Below, in pieces: positions 49,079-60,009 of a stretch of 64,000 bases of DNA (its first letter is position 1; each line of letters opens with the position of its first letter). Below the pieces are notes generated by a model that saw nothing but the letters and a program-made list of their open reading frames with translations, did not search any database and had not been told where the DNA came from. The stretch is from Adenanthera pavonina (taxonomy: Eukaryota; Streptophyta; Magnoliopsida; Fabales; Fabaceae), in NCBI GenBank assembly GCA_026686845.1, contig JAIVEN010000002.1, positions 41,185,001-41,249,000 on the forward strand. The letters are read 5' to 3'. The translations under genes were made by a program, and so were the position numbers.

Positions 49079-51712
49079 TGTAACAACCCTCATTACATTG
49101 CTCCTAACTTGGTCTCAAGCCAAACAAGTGTAGTTGGCATCATGTGCAGAACCGGAGGAAGCAAGACGGAGGAAAGGTTTAGCTGAACCAGAAAGGAATT
49201 CCACACCGCAGTGAGAAACAGAGCAGCCGCGGCGAGAGTTATAGATTTGAATATTTTCTTTGAAAGCCATGGCGCTGCGATGAGCTGTTCTGGGGCCACG
49301 GTGAAAGTCAAAAAAAAATTTTAAATCAGGAATATTTCAGTCAAACATGGAAAGAGAAAACAGAGGGAGAACAGAGGAGCTCCGCTAGAGCATGAGAAAT
49401 CTGGCCAAGGGAGATCCTTTTAAAACTCAAGAGACCTCGGTCTTTGTTGGTAAGTGATCCTTAGTCTTCTTTCTTCTCTTTTCTTCTCTGTTTTCGGTGG
49501 GAAGTTGATTTGAAGCTTAGGGTTTCCGGTTTGAGCAATTTCCATAGATTAAAATGCTTGATTTTGTGTTGTAGGAGTGTTTTGTGGTGTTAGGAAGCTT
49601 TGGGTATGAGTTTTGATTAGATTATGATGGGTTTGAGTTAAACCCTAGGTTGAAATTTGGGAGAAGAAGTGGAAATCTGAAATGGTATGTGTTGGTGTAT
49701 GTTTGAATGGTTATTTAAGGTTTATTGGTATGTGTGTATGTTGTTAGAACTCCGGATTAAGCTTAGGCATCTAGATTATGGATTGTAGTGCTATGGGAGT
49801 TGTGTTAATTAGAGGTATTATGTTGTTGTAATGATAGATTGGCTAATTGGGAGTGCATAGCTCGTGATGGGTGCTGCTGAGGCTTGCCTGAGCCCCTGTG
49901 TGCTTAGTGTTAATAAGCTAAGGTAACCGGGTGTTTGTATATTTGTGTTATAAGTTAATATATATATATACATGTCTCCGTTCATACCACGATATCGTTG
50001 TGTATGTGTATGGCTTTTCCTATATATCGTGGTATGCATACAACTAGACAATATAGTATATGATGATGATGTACATATATTGATGTGACATGATGTGAAT
50101 TTATGATGATGATGAGCATGATTTTGTATATATGCATACATGACTGTGACATTCTCATACCATTGCATGCTAACATGACCATGATAATGATTGTGATGAT
50201 GATATACATATGTGCGTGGTTCAAGACATGTTAGCATGGCATGCATCACCACCCATAAGCATAGTGAGATACAGTTAATTGGAGGTGGTGATGAGATGAG
50301 ATATGATGATGTGATAAAAGATCCCTGCCACTAAATCCTCTCCTTGGGAGAGCCAGGTGGCAGTAGACTATGATATAATATGATGATGATATGAATTGGT
50401 GATAGGATAGGATCCCTATCGCTAAATCCTTTCCTATGGCCATAGGAGAGCCAGGCGACAGTGGACTGTACATTCCCTAAATCACCACCAATTCACGGTG
50501 GTCCAGGGGAATGAGAGCCACGGTCCAATCATTAGTGTGACATTTGGCCGAGTACACTAGTGTGAGGTAAGCTTAGTGATGTCCCAGAATCAGTCTTCAC
50601 CAACTGTTGGAAAGGAATTACCTATTGAAATGTCGTATGATGATACCAGCTCATGGTTCTAGCCATGTTAAGGGAGACATGCATTGAGGCATGCATCTCA
50701 TGACATTGGCATTACACTGTATCATTTGCATATGTGTGTGATATTAATGATATTATATATATGTATGTGTAGTTGTCCCCGGTTACTGAGACATTGTCTC
50801 ACACCCCCCTCCATGACTAACCTTTCAGGTGAAGACTCTGGTGCTAGTTTGGAGAAGATCAAGGAGTTAGCAGTCGTTTCGTCTTCGAGAATTCCAAGTA
50901 TAATTAATGGTTGTAATTTAGTTTATGTAATTCCGTGCCAAGTAGGTTGTTATAGCCTGGTTACTTGGATGAGTGTCCTAGGAGTATAGAGAAGTATGTG
51001 ATGATATTGATGATGTGGACCCTGGTATGGGTCAATATTGTTGGGAGTGTGTCTGTGAACTGGATTGGTTGTATGTGAGTTTTGGGCATATAGCCCATTA
51101 TGTGGTTTTGGGGTTCAGGGGGGTTAATTCTCGGAGTAGAGGTTTCTCCTGGGTAAAACCTCTTTGAATAAGTTGGTTAAACTAAATAGGACCTAAGTGA
51201 ATGGTCCCTCAGTGTCCATTTGCCTTTAGTGGCAATTGGAGGTGATAGGTTGTGTGTTTTAGTCAAAAAGTGGCCAAAATGGTATTGAGCATCTCAAATC
51301 TCCAAATGGAGTTGGATTCGAGTGAAATTGGTGTCCATGGTTAGACAATGACGAGAGTGACCTGTAGGAGTTGGAATCAAGTCAATTGGAGATCGAAGTA
51401 AGAAGTTATGCTTATCAGAAGTTAGCCCGACAAATCAACAATTTGCTGATACAAGTTCTTATGCTTGGGCCGTGACTCTAGAAAGCCAAGTCGTGGCACC
51501 AGCAAGTCAGTAGGCATCAGAGGATCTATGAAGGGCTAGAGCCGTGGCTCCACTATAGCAAGCCGCAGCCTCATCTCATTCAAGTGCCTTTCAGGTTTTT
51601 TTTTCATTGCTTTGAAGTTTTGGGAAGTTGTTTTGAAATGTCTGGATTGTGTTTGGTTGGTTTTTTAAGTTCTTTGGTCAAGTCTAAAGCTATCTGGAAG
51701 TAGGATGTTACA
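49079..51712 (+). mobile_element. T2-family solo LTR, complete
   Basis: TGTAACAACCC...GGATGTTACA, 2634 bp, flanked by AGAAT (49074-49078) and GGAAT (51713-51717). The unoccupied paralogous site in copy 3 reads ATTGGAATAGTTTC at 54652-54665, confirming the insertion point and the 5-bp duplication. Landmarks are a GGTAAGTG donor (G at 49450), two AGCCAGGYGRCAG blocks (about 50351 and 50451), the hairpin TGAGACATTGTCTCA (50787-50801), and CAG|GTGAAGACTCTGG (AG at 50827-50828). The 144-codon minus-strand frame at 49818-50252 is an artefact of ATG/CAT-rich repeats. Confidence 0.93.
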
Positions 51713-52240
51713 GGAATGGTTTCTTCTGCAATTTCTTATGTGTTATTTTGTCCATCATCATTTCACATTATGCACAAAATGACTTTTACGAGTCTCTACC
51801 GTTATGGTTTACCTTTGCATTACCCTCTTCCTATCTATAGTGTTGATGATGGGAGCATTTAACAATGGCTTCATTATTACCTATTATTGTGATGTTAAGT
51901 GGGTTCCCATTTTCTTTTTTGTGATTTTGCTTGTACCAATAGTTACATTTTATTTCTCAAAGTTCAATTTTTTTTATGAAATCATTTACTCACAATTTGT
52001 TTTGAGGTTATTTTTTGAACCCCACAAACAAATGTTTCTGTGTTGAATTTCTTTGAATGATATGTTTTAAGGTGTGAAAGATTCTAGATAAGTTTTGGGT
52101 ATTGAACTTTGTTAATGTATTATTAACTTTAGATAATTTTTAGTTTTTGGGCATATATTTCAATTAGAAAATTATAGAGTAAGTTTTAATTTAAATTAAA
52201 ACTTGATAAATTAAGTCATCACTTAGATTTTACCAGTACT
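51713..52240 (+). pseudogene. Ankyrin/PGG pseudogene copy 2, second part
   Basis: It continues the membrane domain interrupted by the solo LTR. It parallels 54655-55140 in copy 3 base by base: TTTCTTCTGCAATTTCTT, GTCCATCATCATTTCACATT, GGGTTCCCATTTTCTTTTT. Copy 3 keeps this part open, ending in K-W-V-P-I-F-F-F, while this copy has stops. After 51960 both continue into a shared non-coding 3' flank. Confidence 0.7.
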
Positions 52241-52840
52241 TTCCTAGTTTCTCGCATTTAGTATCAAAGTCTGAAGGGGAAGGGGAAATGTACTAACAAG
52301 ATTGAAGTTAAAACTTACATGATCAAGTTTCCTATTAATATGTTAATATCATTGATTTGTTTAATCCGATGTTACATATCACTTTTGTCGATGGATAAGT
52401 GTTGTAATATATATATATATATATAGACTATTCATGATGTTGTGTAGTTATGGCAATAAATTCCAACGCACAAGGTTGTAAGTTTAGACTTCAATAGAAA
52501 TTCACGTGCAAAAGTTGGAGGGTGTTAACCATGGTTGTGTGTTGGAAGGTGTTATGGATGTTGTATTCAGTTCATCCATTTATATTCCTTACATCTTATT
52601 TAATAATCTTTTATATACCTTTTATATACCTATATATGTAGGTAGTCTATCTGCATCTTACTTCTCATCCCCCTCATTTTCTTCCTTCATTCCCTTCAAG
52701 CCTCATTCCTCACATTTGGTATCAAAGCCTGAAAGGGAATGTACTAGTATTCTAAATTATAATCAAAATATATAATAAAATAATAAATTTTTTACTTGTA
52801 GTATGAGATTGTTAAGATCAACACGATGAGAATTAAGGAG
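52241..52840 (+). repeat. Short LTR-like repeat with PBS/PPT-like modules at both ends
   Basis: The module at 52241-52294 (AGTATCAAAGTCTGAAGGGG followed by a purine run and ATGTACT) and the module at 52691-52745 (TTGGTATCAAAGCCTGAAAG followed by GGAATGTACT) bracket a ~400-bp stretch. That stretch has a TA-rich box (52413-52425), TATATACC repeats and a CTATCTG-then-pyrimidine tail typical of an LTR. This would be an LTR unit with almost no internal region. Bases 52740-53040 repeat in reverse at 34775-35060. Confidence 0.45.
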
Positions 52841-53164
52841 CACAAATGATTATTAAAGGATTCTTTATATATATACATAATACTATGCTTAAAATTTGAG
52901 TATAAAGAATTTTAAAAATTGATAAAATCATCTATCCTTATAGAAGTGTCATATTGTTTTGTTAACCAAATATCACATAAATATACACAACACTTTAAAA
53001 GAAGCATGACACATTATATTTAAATGACAGAAGACTTACACCTAGACTTAATTAGAAGAATACAACCAACGCTAAGGAAGAACACAATAAAATATAATAA
53101 GTAGTCTAACTATTAAATGTCATTCAAATTTTATATATTCCCCTGTTTAATATATTGATTTAAT
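52841..53164 (+). other. Flank shared with 34775-34960 and with the start of copy 1
   Basis: The first ~200 bp are the reverse complement of 34775-34960 (GTTAACCAAATATCACATAA, AAGCATGACACATTA). The phrase ATATATTCCCCTGTTTAATA near 53135-53154 parallels ACATATTCCTCAATTTAATA at 40938-40957. No gene. Confidence 0.5.
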
Positions 53165-55140
53165 AATTAAGAAGGAATTTACTTGTGAGCTTTTATACTT
53201 GTTGGGCATAGTGCAGAAAGTTTTATTAGAGACGATCTAAAACTTGAGAGAAAACCTAAAGGGAGATCAAGAGAATACCGTAATTAGTGAAGGGTAGGAT
53301 GGGAAAAGGGGAAGTGAACATTGTTGGCACGCTAGAGAATTAAAAGCGTAGAGAGTGACATGTGGTGGTGATGTATTTATAAGAAAGTCAATATTTATCT
53401 AATTTCTTTCGTATTATTGTATTGTGTGAAGCTATAAGCTCAACATTTGAGCTAAATTTCATACAATATAGCCATAAATCAATCTTTCTAGCTAGATTGC
53501 CTTGCAAAGGCTAAAAAATATGTATGTGTGTGTCATGATTCAATTATAAGTTATTCAATTTCTTAAGTTATATATGTAACTAAGGTACAATAGAAACTCA
53601 ATGTCTTAAACTTGTTCTTTAACTCTAGAGAGCAATCTTTGATATAGTGGGTTATTATTTGATACAGGTGAAATTTTATTTTTTAGTTGAGATTGTGAAC
53701 TTTAACTTGACTCAATATTTGAGGTGGATGAGAAGTATCAGAGCATAATTTATATTGGTGTTCTTAATTGCCATACGAGAATATTGCATCTTATCTAAGA
53801 TATAGGCTTAATTAAGGATGCCATAATGTCATCTACAGACACAAAATATGAAAACAATTTATTGCATTTGGCCATAAAGATGATGCCATTAGCAACCTTT
53901 AAACGATGCATAAGGTTATTTTGTTTAGATTTTTGTATTAAGTTTATGATTCTACCATATTTTGAAATCAAATAGGCATAACTTTAGCATCATGTCAAAG
54001 CATAAGAAGTCAAAATATTTTGAAATTAAAATAAAAAACTTCAATAATAGATATATGTGTGTGTGTGTGTGTGCGTGCTTTAACTTAAAAGGTGTTTTAA
54101 TTGTCGTATCAAACTAAAATAGGCATAACTTTCAGACAAGGAAAGCATATTATATCATATGTAATGCTATGTTTTATAGTTTAGTGTCATGTAAGGTTTC
54201 ATTTATCTGTTTACATAAATATATCATAAATGAGAAAATCTATGATAAAAGAGTGTTGTGATATGTTCTGATGATTGGTAGCACCTAGTGATATAAAGTA
54301 AAGACCAAGTAGTATTACAATACCTACAATAATTAAGCAACTTATGGGGTTGGTTAATGTGATTGTATGTTTTGAATATATGCATGTACTGATTTCTAAA
54401 TAAACATTTGGTATGGCAAGAGATAAAGAAGATTATGCTACCCACATTATTGAGAGAAGAAAACACAACAGTAAATAATATAGTTGTAAAGAAAGTAGTA
54501 GCAAGCATGCCATAACTAGCTATATTTGTCATCCAACCCTGTGCATTTTTTTTAAACCAGCATGCGCCCTAGTAGCTGGTGATACAAATGATATAAAAAC
54601 TTAGAATCTTTAAAAAACCAAAATTTGTTGCATTTGCCCTTTCGATTGCTATTGGAATAGTTTCTTCTACAATTTCTTTTGTACTATTTTTGTCCATCAT
54701 CATATCACATTACACACATAATGACTTTTACAAATCTCTACCTCTATGGTTCACTTTTGCATTTGCAACCCTCTTCCTATCTATAATGATGATGTTGGAA
54801 GCATTTAACAGTGTCTTTTTTATTACCTACTATTGTGGTGTTAAGTGGGTTCCCATTTTCTTTTTCTTGATTTTGTTTGTACCAACAATTGCATTTTATT
54901 TATAAAAATTCAAATTTTCTATGAAATTATTTACTTAGTATTTATTGTGAGGTCATTTTTCTAACCCTGCAAACATATGCTTTTGTGTTGATTTTCTTTA
55001 AATGATATATTTTATGATGTAAGGAATTTCATATAAGGTTTGGATGTTGAACTTTGTTGATGTATTGTTGATTTTAGGTAAGTTTTAGTATTTGGGCATG
55101 TATTTTGATTAAAAAGTTATAAAGGAAGTGTTGACTGAGA
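53165..55140 (+). pseudogene. Ankyrin-repeat/PGG-domain gene, decayed copy 3
   Basis: This is the least interrupted copy, with no LTR inside. At ~53830-53930 it encodes an ankyrin-like N-N-L-L-H-L-A-I-K-M-M-P. At ~54420-54450 it aligns with the linker of copy 2. At 54461-54577 the stretch with the T-P-E-L-F-T region and first membrane segment is inverted. At ~54625-54905 a frame stays open through three hydrophobic segments and ends K-W-V-P-I-F-F-F-L-I-L-F-V-P-T-I-A-F-Y-L-stop, the end of a PGG-type membrane domain. Stops before 54610 and the inversion show it is dead. It holds the empty site for the T2 solo LTR (54652-54665). Confidence 0.75.
54461..54577 (-). other. ~117-bp micro-inversion inside ankyrin copy 3
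   Basis: The reverse complement of this stretch aligns with 48869-48986 of copy 2: TACTAGGGCGCATGC versus TACTAGTGTGCATGC, GGATGACAAATATAGCTAGT versus GGATGATAAATATAGCTAGT, GGCATGCTTGCTA versus GGCATGTTTCCTA. Sequence on either side aligns in the normal direction. The hydrophobic segment N-I-A-S-Y-G-M-L therefore reads on the minus strand. Confidence 0.85.
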
Positions 55141-55216
55141 TTTTATCAGTACATACTCTCTTCCCTTTCAAGCTTGAATACCAAGTGTAGGGAAGTAGGA
55201 ATGAACTGATAAAATC
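55139..55216. repeat. 12-bp perfect inverted repeat enclosing an inverted PBS/PPT-like module
   Basis: GATTTTATCAGT (55139-55150) and ACTGATAAAATC (55205-55216) are perfect inverted repeats. Between them the module reads in the opposite direction to copies 1 and 2 (reverse complement: CACTTGGTATTCAAGCTTGA then a purine run). Confidence 0.75.
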
Positions 55217-56569
55217 TGAGATAGAAAAATTTGCTAATATATCATTCTCATGCCAAGAAGAAGCAAAATTCACAACTTCAAAAGCTTTCAAAGAAACCTC
55301 ATAACAAAAAATGTGTTACTATCAGTAATATATTATCTGATCGTGTTGGAAGCATTATCAGCAACAAGTTATTATCAACAACATATTTATATATTGATAA
55401 ACAAAAAGCCAAAGAGCACACATTATTATCACCATTTGACTAAGTAGTTTTTGAAGTGTGAAATTGTAATTTGCAAAGATCAAAGGCTTGAAGTTTAGAG
55501 ATTGTGTGAGATGAAGGCTTGAAGCCTATGAGAGTAGGACATATCATTCCATCTACAAGCCCTACCTCATTTGTAATTGAATCAAACAATAGTGGTAAGC
55601 ATGGATTTGGATTGACCTAACCTGTGGACTGACATGGGAGGTAACCGGGGTGATCATTGGTTAGCCTAAAGAAAATCAAACCATGGAAAAAAGGAAGAGT
55701 ATAGCACAGATATGAGAAAATTTCCAAAGCAAGCAACTAAATGCTATAGATTTGAGGAATATTTGGCAAATTGGACAAATCTGAGAAATATATGGCAAAT
55801 AGGAATAATGATGTTCACATATTCATCTCCTTCTACAGTTGCCACCTTCTTCACTGCCATTATTGCATCTTTTATTCCTTATGTGATAGTACTGTGTGGA
55901 GAGTGAACACCATCACATGTTGGGATTAAGGGAAGGGAAGATTGTGAAGAAGAAGAAGAAAGTGGCTTGGGAGAAGAAGAGAGGAGAGCCACATGGGAGA
56001 GGAAGTGAGGAGTTGAGACACAAAGTGGTAGAGGAAGGAGTCAAATTCTAGAGTGTAGGGAGGAGGAGGAGAGAGTCACATGGTGGGAGTAAGGGGATCG
56101 ACGTGAATGAGACATGCATGAGATATGAAAATATTTTTTTAATATATATAAAGAATAAGAATGGTAGACTTTTCAAACAAACATAATTTTTTTTTGTCAA
56201 TATTTATGCACTTAAGCTCGGTCTAGGTTATCTTAACCCATAGCTTTAACCTATAACCCAACCTGGTTCGGCTATTTTGTTATGAGGTTAGTTTGCATCG
56301 AGTTGGGTGGGTGGTGCTTATAATCAGTAATACGAGTCAAACCCGATAAACTAGCCCAAATAACCCAAAAAAATAATGGGTCAGGCCTCAATTTTTGAAA
56401 CTTAGATTCATACCGAGCTTTTTGGCTCGAACTCGTCAAGCCTGGCCAAAAAAGGGGCCTGTATAGGCCCAGACTGTTGAGAATCCCCATCCCCATAAAA
56501 AAAGAAAGAAAAAAAAAATTTGGCCATTTATAGAGCCTGAGAAAAAGAAAAGAGGCTTCAGAATCCCCA
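55217..56569. other. Intergenic, no gene identified
   Basis: It contains two overlapping short frames (55231-55447) with no domain, a purine-rich stretch (55920-56080) and a GCCCA/TGGGC-rich stretch (56220-56470). The last resembles the subterminal texture of non-autonomous DNA transposons, but no terminal repeats are found. Confidence 0.4.
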
Positions 56570-57120
56570 ACTCATCAGTTCTCGACTTCTCGTGCGTGCG
56601 TGAAGACCAGCAGCGTGACCTCGTCTCGGAGTCTCCGCTCCAGTCGTCCTCGTCTCGTGCCGTCATGCGTGTGGGTGCCTCTGCTTCGACTGGCGGCAAC
56701 CTCCCACCTGTGACTCCTTCCTTCGATTCTTCACTACTTCTTCGTCCATCGGTCCTTCCATGTTCCAAGTCCGAATCGGCGACGAGAGTGATGGCCATCC
56801 ATTCACTGATTCACTCCTTGTTCCTCCTTAGGTCCTTTGAGCTCGATTCTCGTGCGTGATTCAGTCTCCTGTTTGGGTTCAATCCTTTGAGATCGCTTCT
56901 TGTGTGTCTTTCTTCCTCCTTCGGTCCTTCTTGTGCGTGATTCAGCTTCGGGTTCATCTTCCCTCTCTGGGTTCAGTCTTCACGCTTCGGGTATGTATGC
57001 TTGCTCACTCTCCACGAGCTCGCTTAGTGCAGCATACTCTGACTCTGTTTACTTCCCCTTTTCTGCTTTGGATTGGTTAATGAAAGACGTGTATAATGTA
57101 TTGGATTTGGCTGCCTGGTA
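56570..57120 (+). other. GC-richer, exon-like patch of unknown origin
   Basis: Clearly less AT-rich than its surroundings, rich in CTCG/TCCTCC words. Two imperfect direct copies of a TCCTCCTTMGGTCCTT...GTGCGTGATTCAG block start at about 56823 and 56910. Frames at 56596-56859 and 56856-57080 on the plus strand and 56436-56798 on the minus strand have no recognised domain. It could be the 5' UTR or first exon of a lost or unannotated transcript. Confidence 0.35.
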
Positions 57121-58144
57121 GTGTAGTCGTAGTCTTTTTCTGGTAGTGTTGTAGTGGTTGTCTTATAGAATATTGATTGAATATTATCAAAGAGAAGACT
57201 TACTAGAGATATGGGTGCTGTCGTTTGCTTTCTAGGTTAATTGGGACTAATCTGATGTAACTAATTGGTAATCATAATAATTATTATATGTGATAAAGTT
57301 GTAAGGAAGAAAAATTTAGGAGAGAAAATATTGCAAAAGAGAGTGATACCAGCAATAAGTTTCTCAGATTAGTCACTCTGTGTGCCAAAATTCTCTTCAC
57401 TTGTAAATTTAAGGTGGCATTAATCTGAAATGCTAAATTGAGTTTACTACTTCTGTAACTCAAAACTAGTTGACACGTGAATATATTATATTTATATAGT
57501 TGTTTGGATGATAACGAACTAAAGAATTTGTCCTTGTTTAGCCTAGCAACTCAAATCATTATACGCTAGTTCTATAATTAAAAGAAAAATTCAATATATA
57601 GAGATGTACATCTCTGAGTGAAATATATATATATATATATATTTTTAAAAGAAATATAAATATTTAAAAAATGTATAAATTAGTTACAATATCTTACATA
57701 TGATACCTAATTGGTCTGAAGCCAATTCGGTAGAATCTGTTAAACAATAGAAGTACATTTGGGGATAAGTAAATGGAGTACAAATATTTTGACCTATTTA
57801 AAATGGGAAAATACTTATATATTTTTTATATTTTTTTTCAATTAAAATTTAATATGTGAAATTTTTTTAATATATTATAGATTTAGTCATTAATTATATA
57901 TTAAAATTATTAACTTATTGAATTTAAAAAAATTTAAAAGATTCACATGTTAAATTTTAATTGGAGAATGGTATGAAAAGTATATATGGAAAAATATATA
58001 TGTTTAATCCTTTAAAATTTTACTAAATTATTAACATCAAAATTTAAAAATAAAAAATGCATCAAACTATGATGAACAGATTTGGGCCTATCCTTTCTGG
58101 GCCCAATGCTTCTTCTCCCTTCCCAGATCGCATTGCCATAATAC
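57121..58144. other. AT-rich intergenic DNA, nothing recognised
   Basis: Long A/T runs, a TA tract at 57627-57642, no gene, RNA or transposon edge visible. Confidence 0.5.
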
Positions 58145-58147
58145 TAA

Positions 58148-58729
58148 GGGCTCGTTTGATGTTTAGTTAGTTAAAATGAGTTTTGATAGAATTAGTTTTG
58201 TAATGTAGTTATAATAAAAATTGGTTTTGAACTAACGTATTTATGTTTGAATGATTTATTTGAAAATTGGTTTTGACAAAACTCATAATTTTCCTCTAAA
58301 TTGAGCTTAAACTCTATCCCATGATTAATTTAATTTACTTGGACTAAAATTTAATCTGCATTTATTTAATTGAAAACATAATATATCTGATATAACATTT
58401 TCTTACAGGTCATGATCTATAAAAATTAAAATTTTGAAGGGACATTTTGGTCAATAAATAGGATAAATTTTATGGAAATTTTATTTTCCTAATTTTTCTA
58501 TTTTTTCTCATTTTTATTGATCTATTTTTATCTGACTTTAAAATAAATACAGGCAAAAATGAAGAACCAAACGGAAAAACAACAAATGGATTGCTTCTCC
58601 CTCAACTCTGTTTTGAGCAAAATTCACGGCAGCAACGTGGTTGATTTTAACACTCAAACATCAACCAAAAAAATGGGAGAATTGGTTTTGGGCTGGAACG
58701 GAGTTTGAGAAGCAGAACCAAACAGAGCC
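58148..58729. mobile_element. Tourist/PIF-Harbinger-like MITE carrying internal cargo
   Basis: The left end is GGGCTCGTTTGATG. The right end read from the other strand is GGCTCTGTTTGGTTC. It is flanked by TAA on each side (58145-58147 and 58730-58732), the 3-bp target duplication of this superfamily. Length is 582 bp, without transposase. Bases 58285-58541 are homologous to 26692-26944, which lacks these terminal repeats, so nearly half of the MITE is sequence it appears to have acquired. Confidence 0.78.
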
Positions 58730-58732
58730 TAA

Positions 58733-59399
58733 GTGCTAAAAATAAGATTGGGTAGATATTAAAAAATATATATACAACTATTTGTGTTTTGATTTTTTCT
58801 TTTTAATTGGATAAGTCAAAACCCAAAATTGTTACTACTTACTAGATACCAGTGGATTTGACCCCAAAAAGAGAAAAAAACCTTAGTATTGTTAGTTTGC
58901 ATTGGTAAGCATTTAATGCGATTGTTTCTTCTTCAAATTTATAAATGCTTAGAGTAAGCAATATAATCCTCCCTTACATGTGAAACAAAAGCTAATCACT
59001 ACTTAAAGAATTGTTACATTAATGTTTACTCAACGTGACTTAATAAACAGAAATATAATGATGATATTGATATTAATAATTTGGAAGCTTAGCGTAGCGC
59101 TCCATACTTGAATATCATTCACAAATTGCAAAGAGAAAATTTGAATTTTGACATTAAGGTTACATTAGAAATTTGAATTTTGGCATTTTCGGAATGAAAA
59201 ACTAAGACGGTAAAACAATGCTGTAGGTCCGAGGGTTGGCCTGTGAGCCATGTCATATGGGCCGGCTTGTGCTGACTCCTAACAAACGGGCTCTAAGTGA
59301 AATCTGCAAGAGTGAAAGAGAGTTATGGTATTTAATTTTCGGCCTAAAATAATTTGTAAATGGGCTACAATTTTTATTAGCCCAACTTTTTTTTTTTCA
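58733..59399. other. Intergenic upstream of INTS7
   Basis: AT-rich; a small GGCCTGTGAGCCATG...GGGCCGGCTTG patch near 59240-59270 is the only GC-rich part. No gene or RNA recognised. Confidence 0.45.
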
Positions 59400-59431
59400 G
59401 CCTCCTCGAAGTGTTTGTTTGGAGCTGGTGC

Positions 59432-59680
59432 CACCGTCGTTTGTGTTCAATCTGGGATGTGTCACCCTCCATCTTTGTTGGTGCTCTGAAATGTCGCCGT
59501 TGGTTGCGCTCGGTTTGAGAGGCACTATCCGCCATTGCTGTCGGTGTTTCGAGGTGTCATCGGCGTTTTCGTCATTTGAGAGGAACTACTGTCTGTCGCC
59601 GTCGGTGTTGTGAAGTATCATCGTCGTTGTAGTTCTGAGAGGAACTCCCCTCTGTCGCCGAAGGTGTTTTGAATTTAGAT
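59432..59680 (+). repeat. Degenerate ~61-64 bp GC-rich minisatellite upstream of INTS7
   Basis: The phrase TGAGAGGMACT recurs at about 59515, 59576 and 59637. Each recurrence is followed by a TGTCGCCGTCGGTGTT-like block, and the first two then by a GTCATCGGCGTT-like block. A more diverged unit precedes them (from ~59432). It lies 330-580 bp upstream of the INTS7 start codon. Confidence 0.75.
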
Positions 59681-60009
59681 TGGAACTCGAAAGCTTGGAA
59701 CTTGAAGAAGAAGAAAAGGAGAAGGGGGGAATATTTTATAGATTAACTTATAAGTGGGCGACAGAGGGAAATTGTGGCGCAGAATCTCCTGAGGTTGATT
59801 TCTGTCTTCTTCCGAACACATAACCACTCACCGGAGATTCAACGTCAACCACCTGAAATTGGAAACCTGGTTTTCGCAACGTCTTCCGCATGCACCTCCT
59901 CTCTGCCTTAGATGAGGTTTTCATAAAGAGAGATAAAATTAAAGAGCTCGCAAATTGAAAAATTTTTGTTTTGCTTTAAGCCTCTCTTCTGTCTTTTGCC
60001 TTCTCAAGC
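59681..60009 (+). promoter_or_regulatory. Probable INTS7 5' UTR and proximal promoter
   Basis: A purine-rich block (59705-59735) and a TATTTTATAGATTAA stretch (59733-59747) precede less AT-rich sequence leading to the start codon. The transcription start cannot be fixed by eye. Confidence 0.4.

Noticed and set aside
49818..50252. 144-codon minus-strand frame rich in His, Tyr and Thr.
   Set aside because: It lies in the ATGATG/TATATG-rich part of the T2 LTR; the composition is that of the repeat read backwards.
56436..56798. 120-codon minus-strand frame in the GC-rich patch.
   Set aside because: No recognisable domain; GC-richer DNA simply lacks stops. The competing plus-strand frame is equally unsupported.
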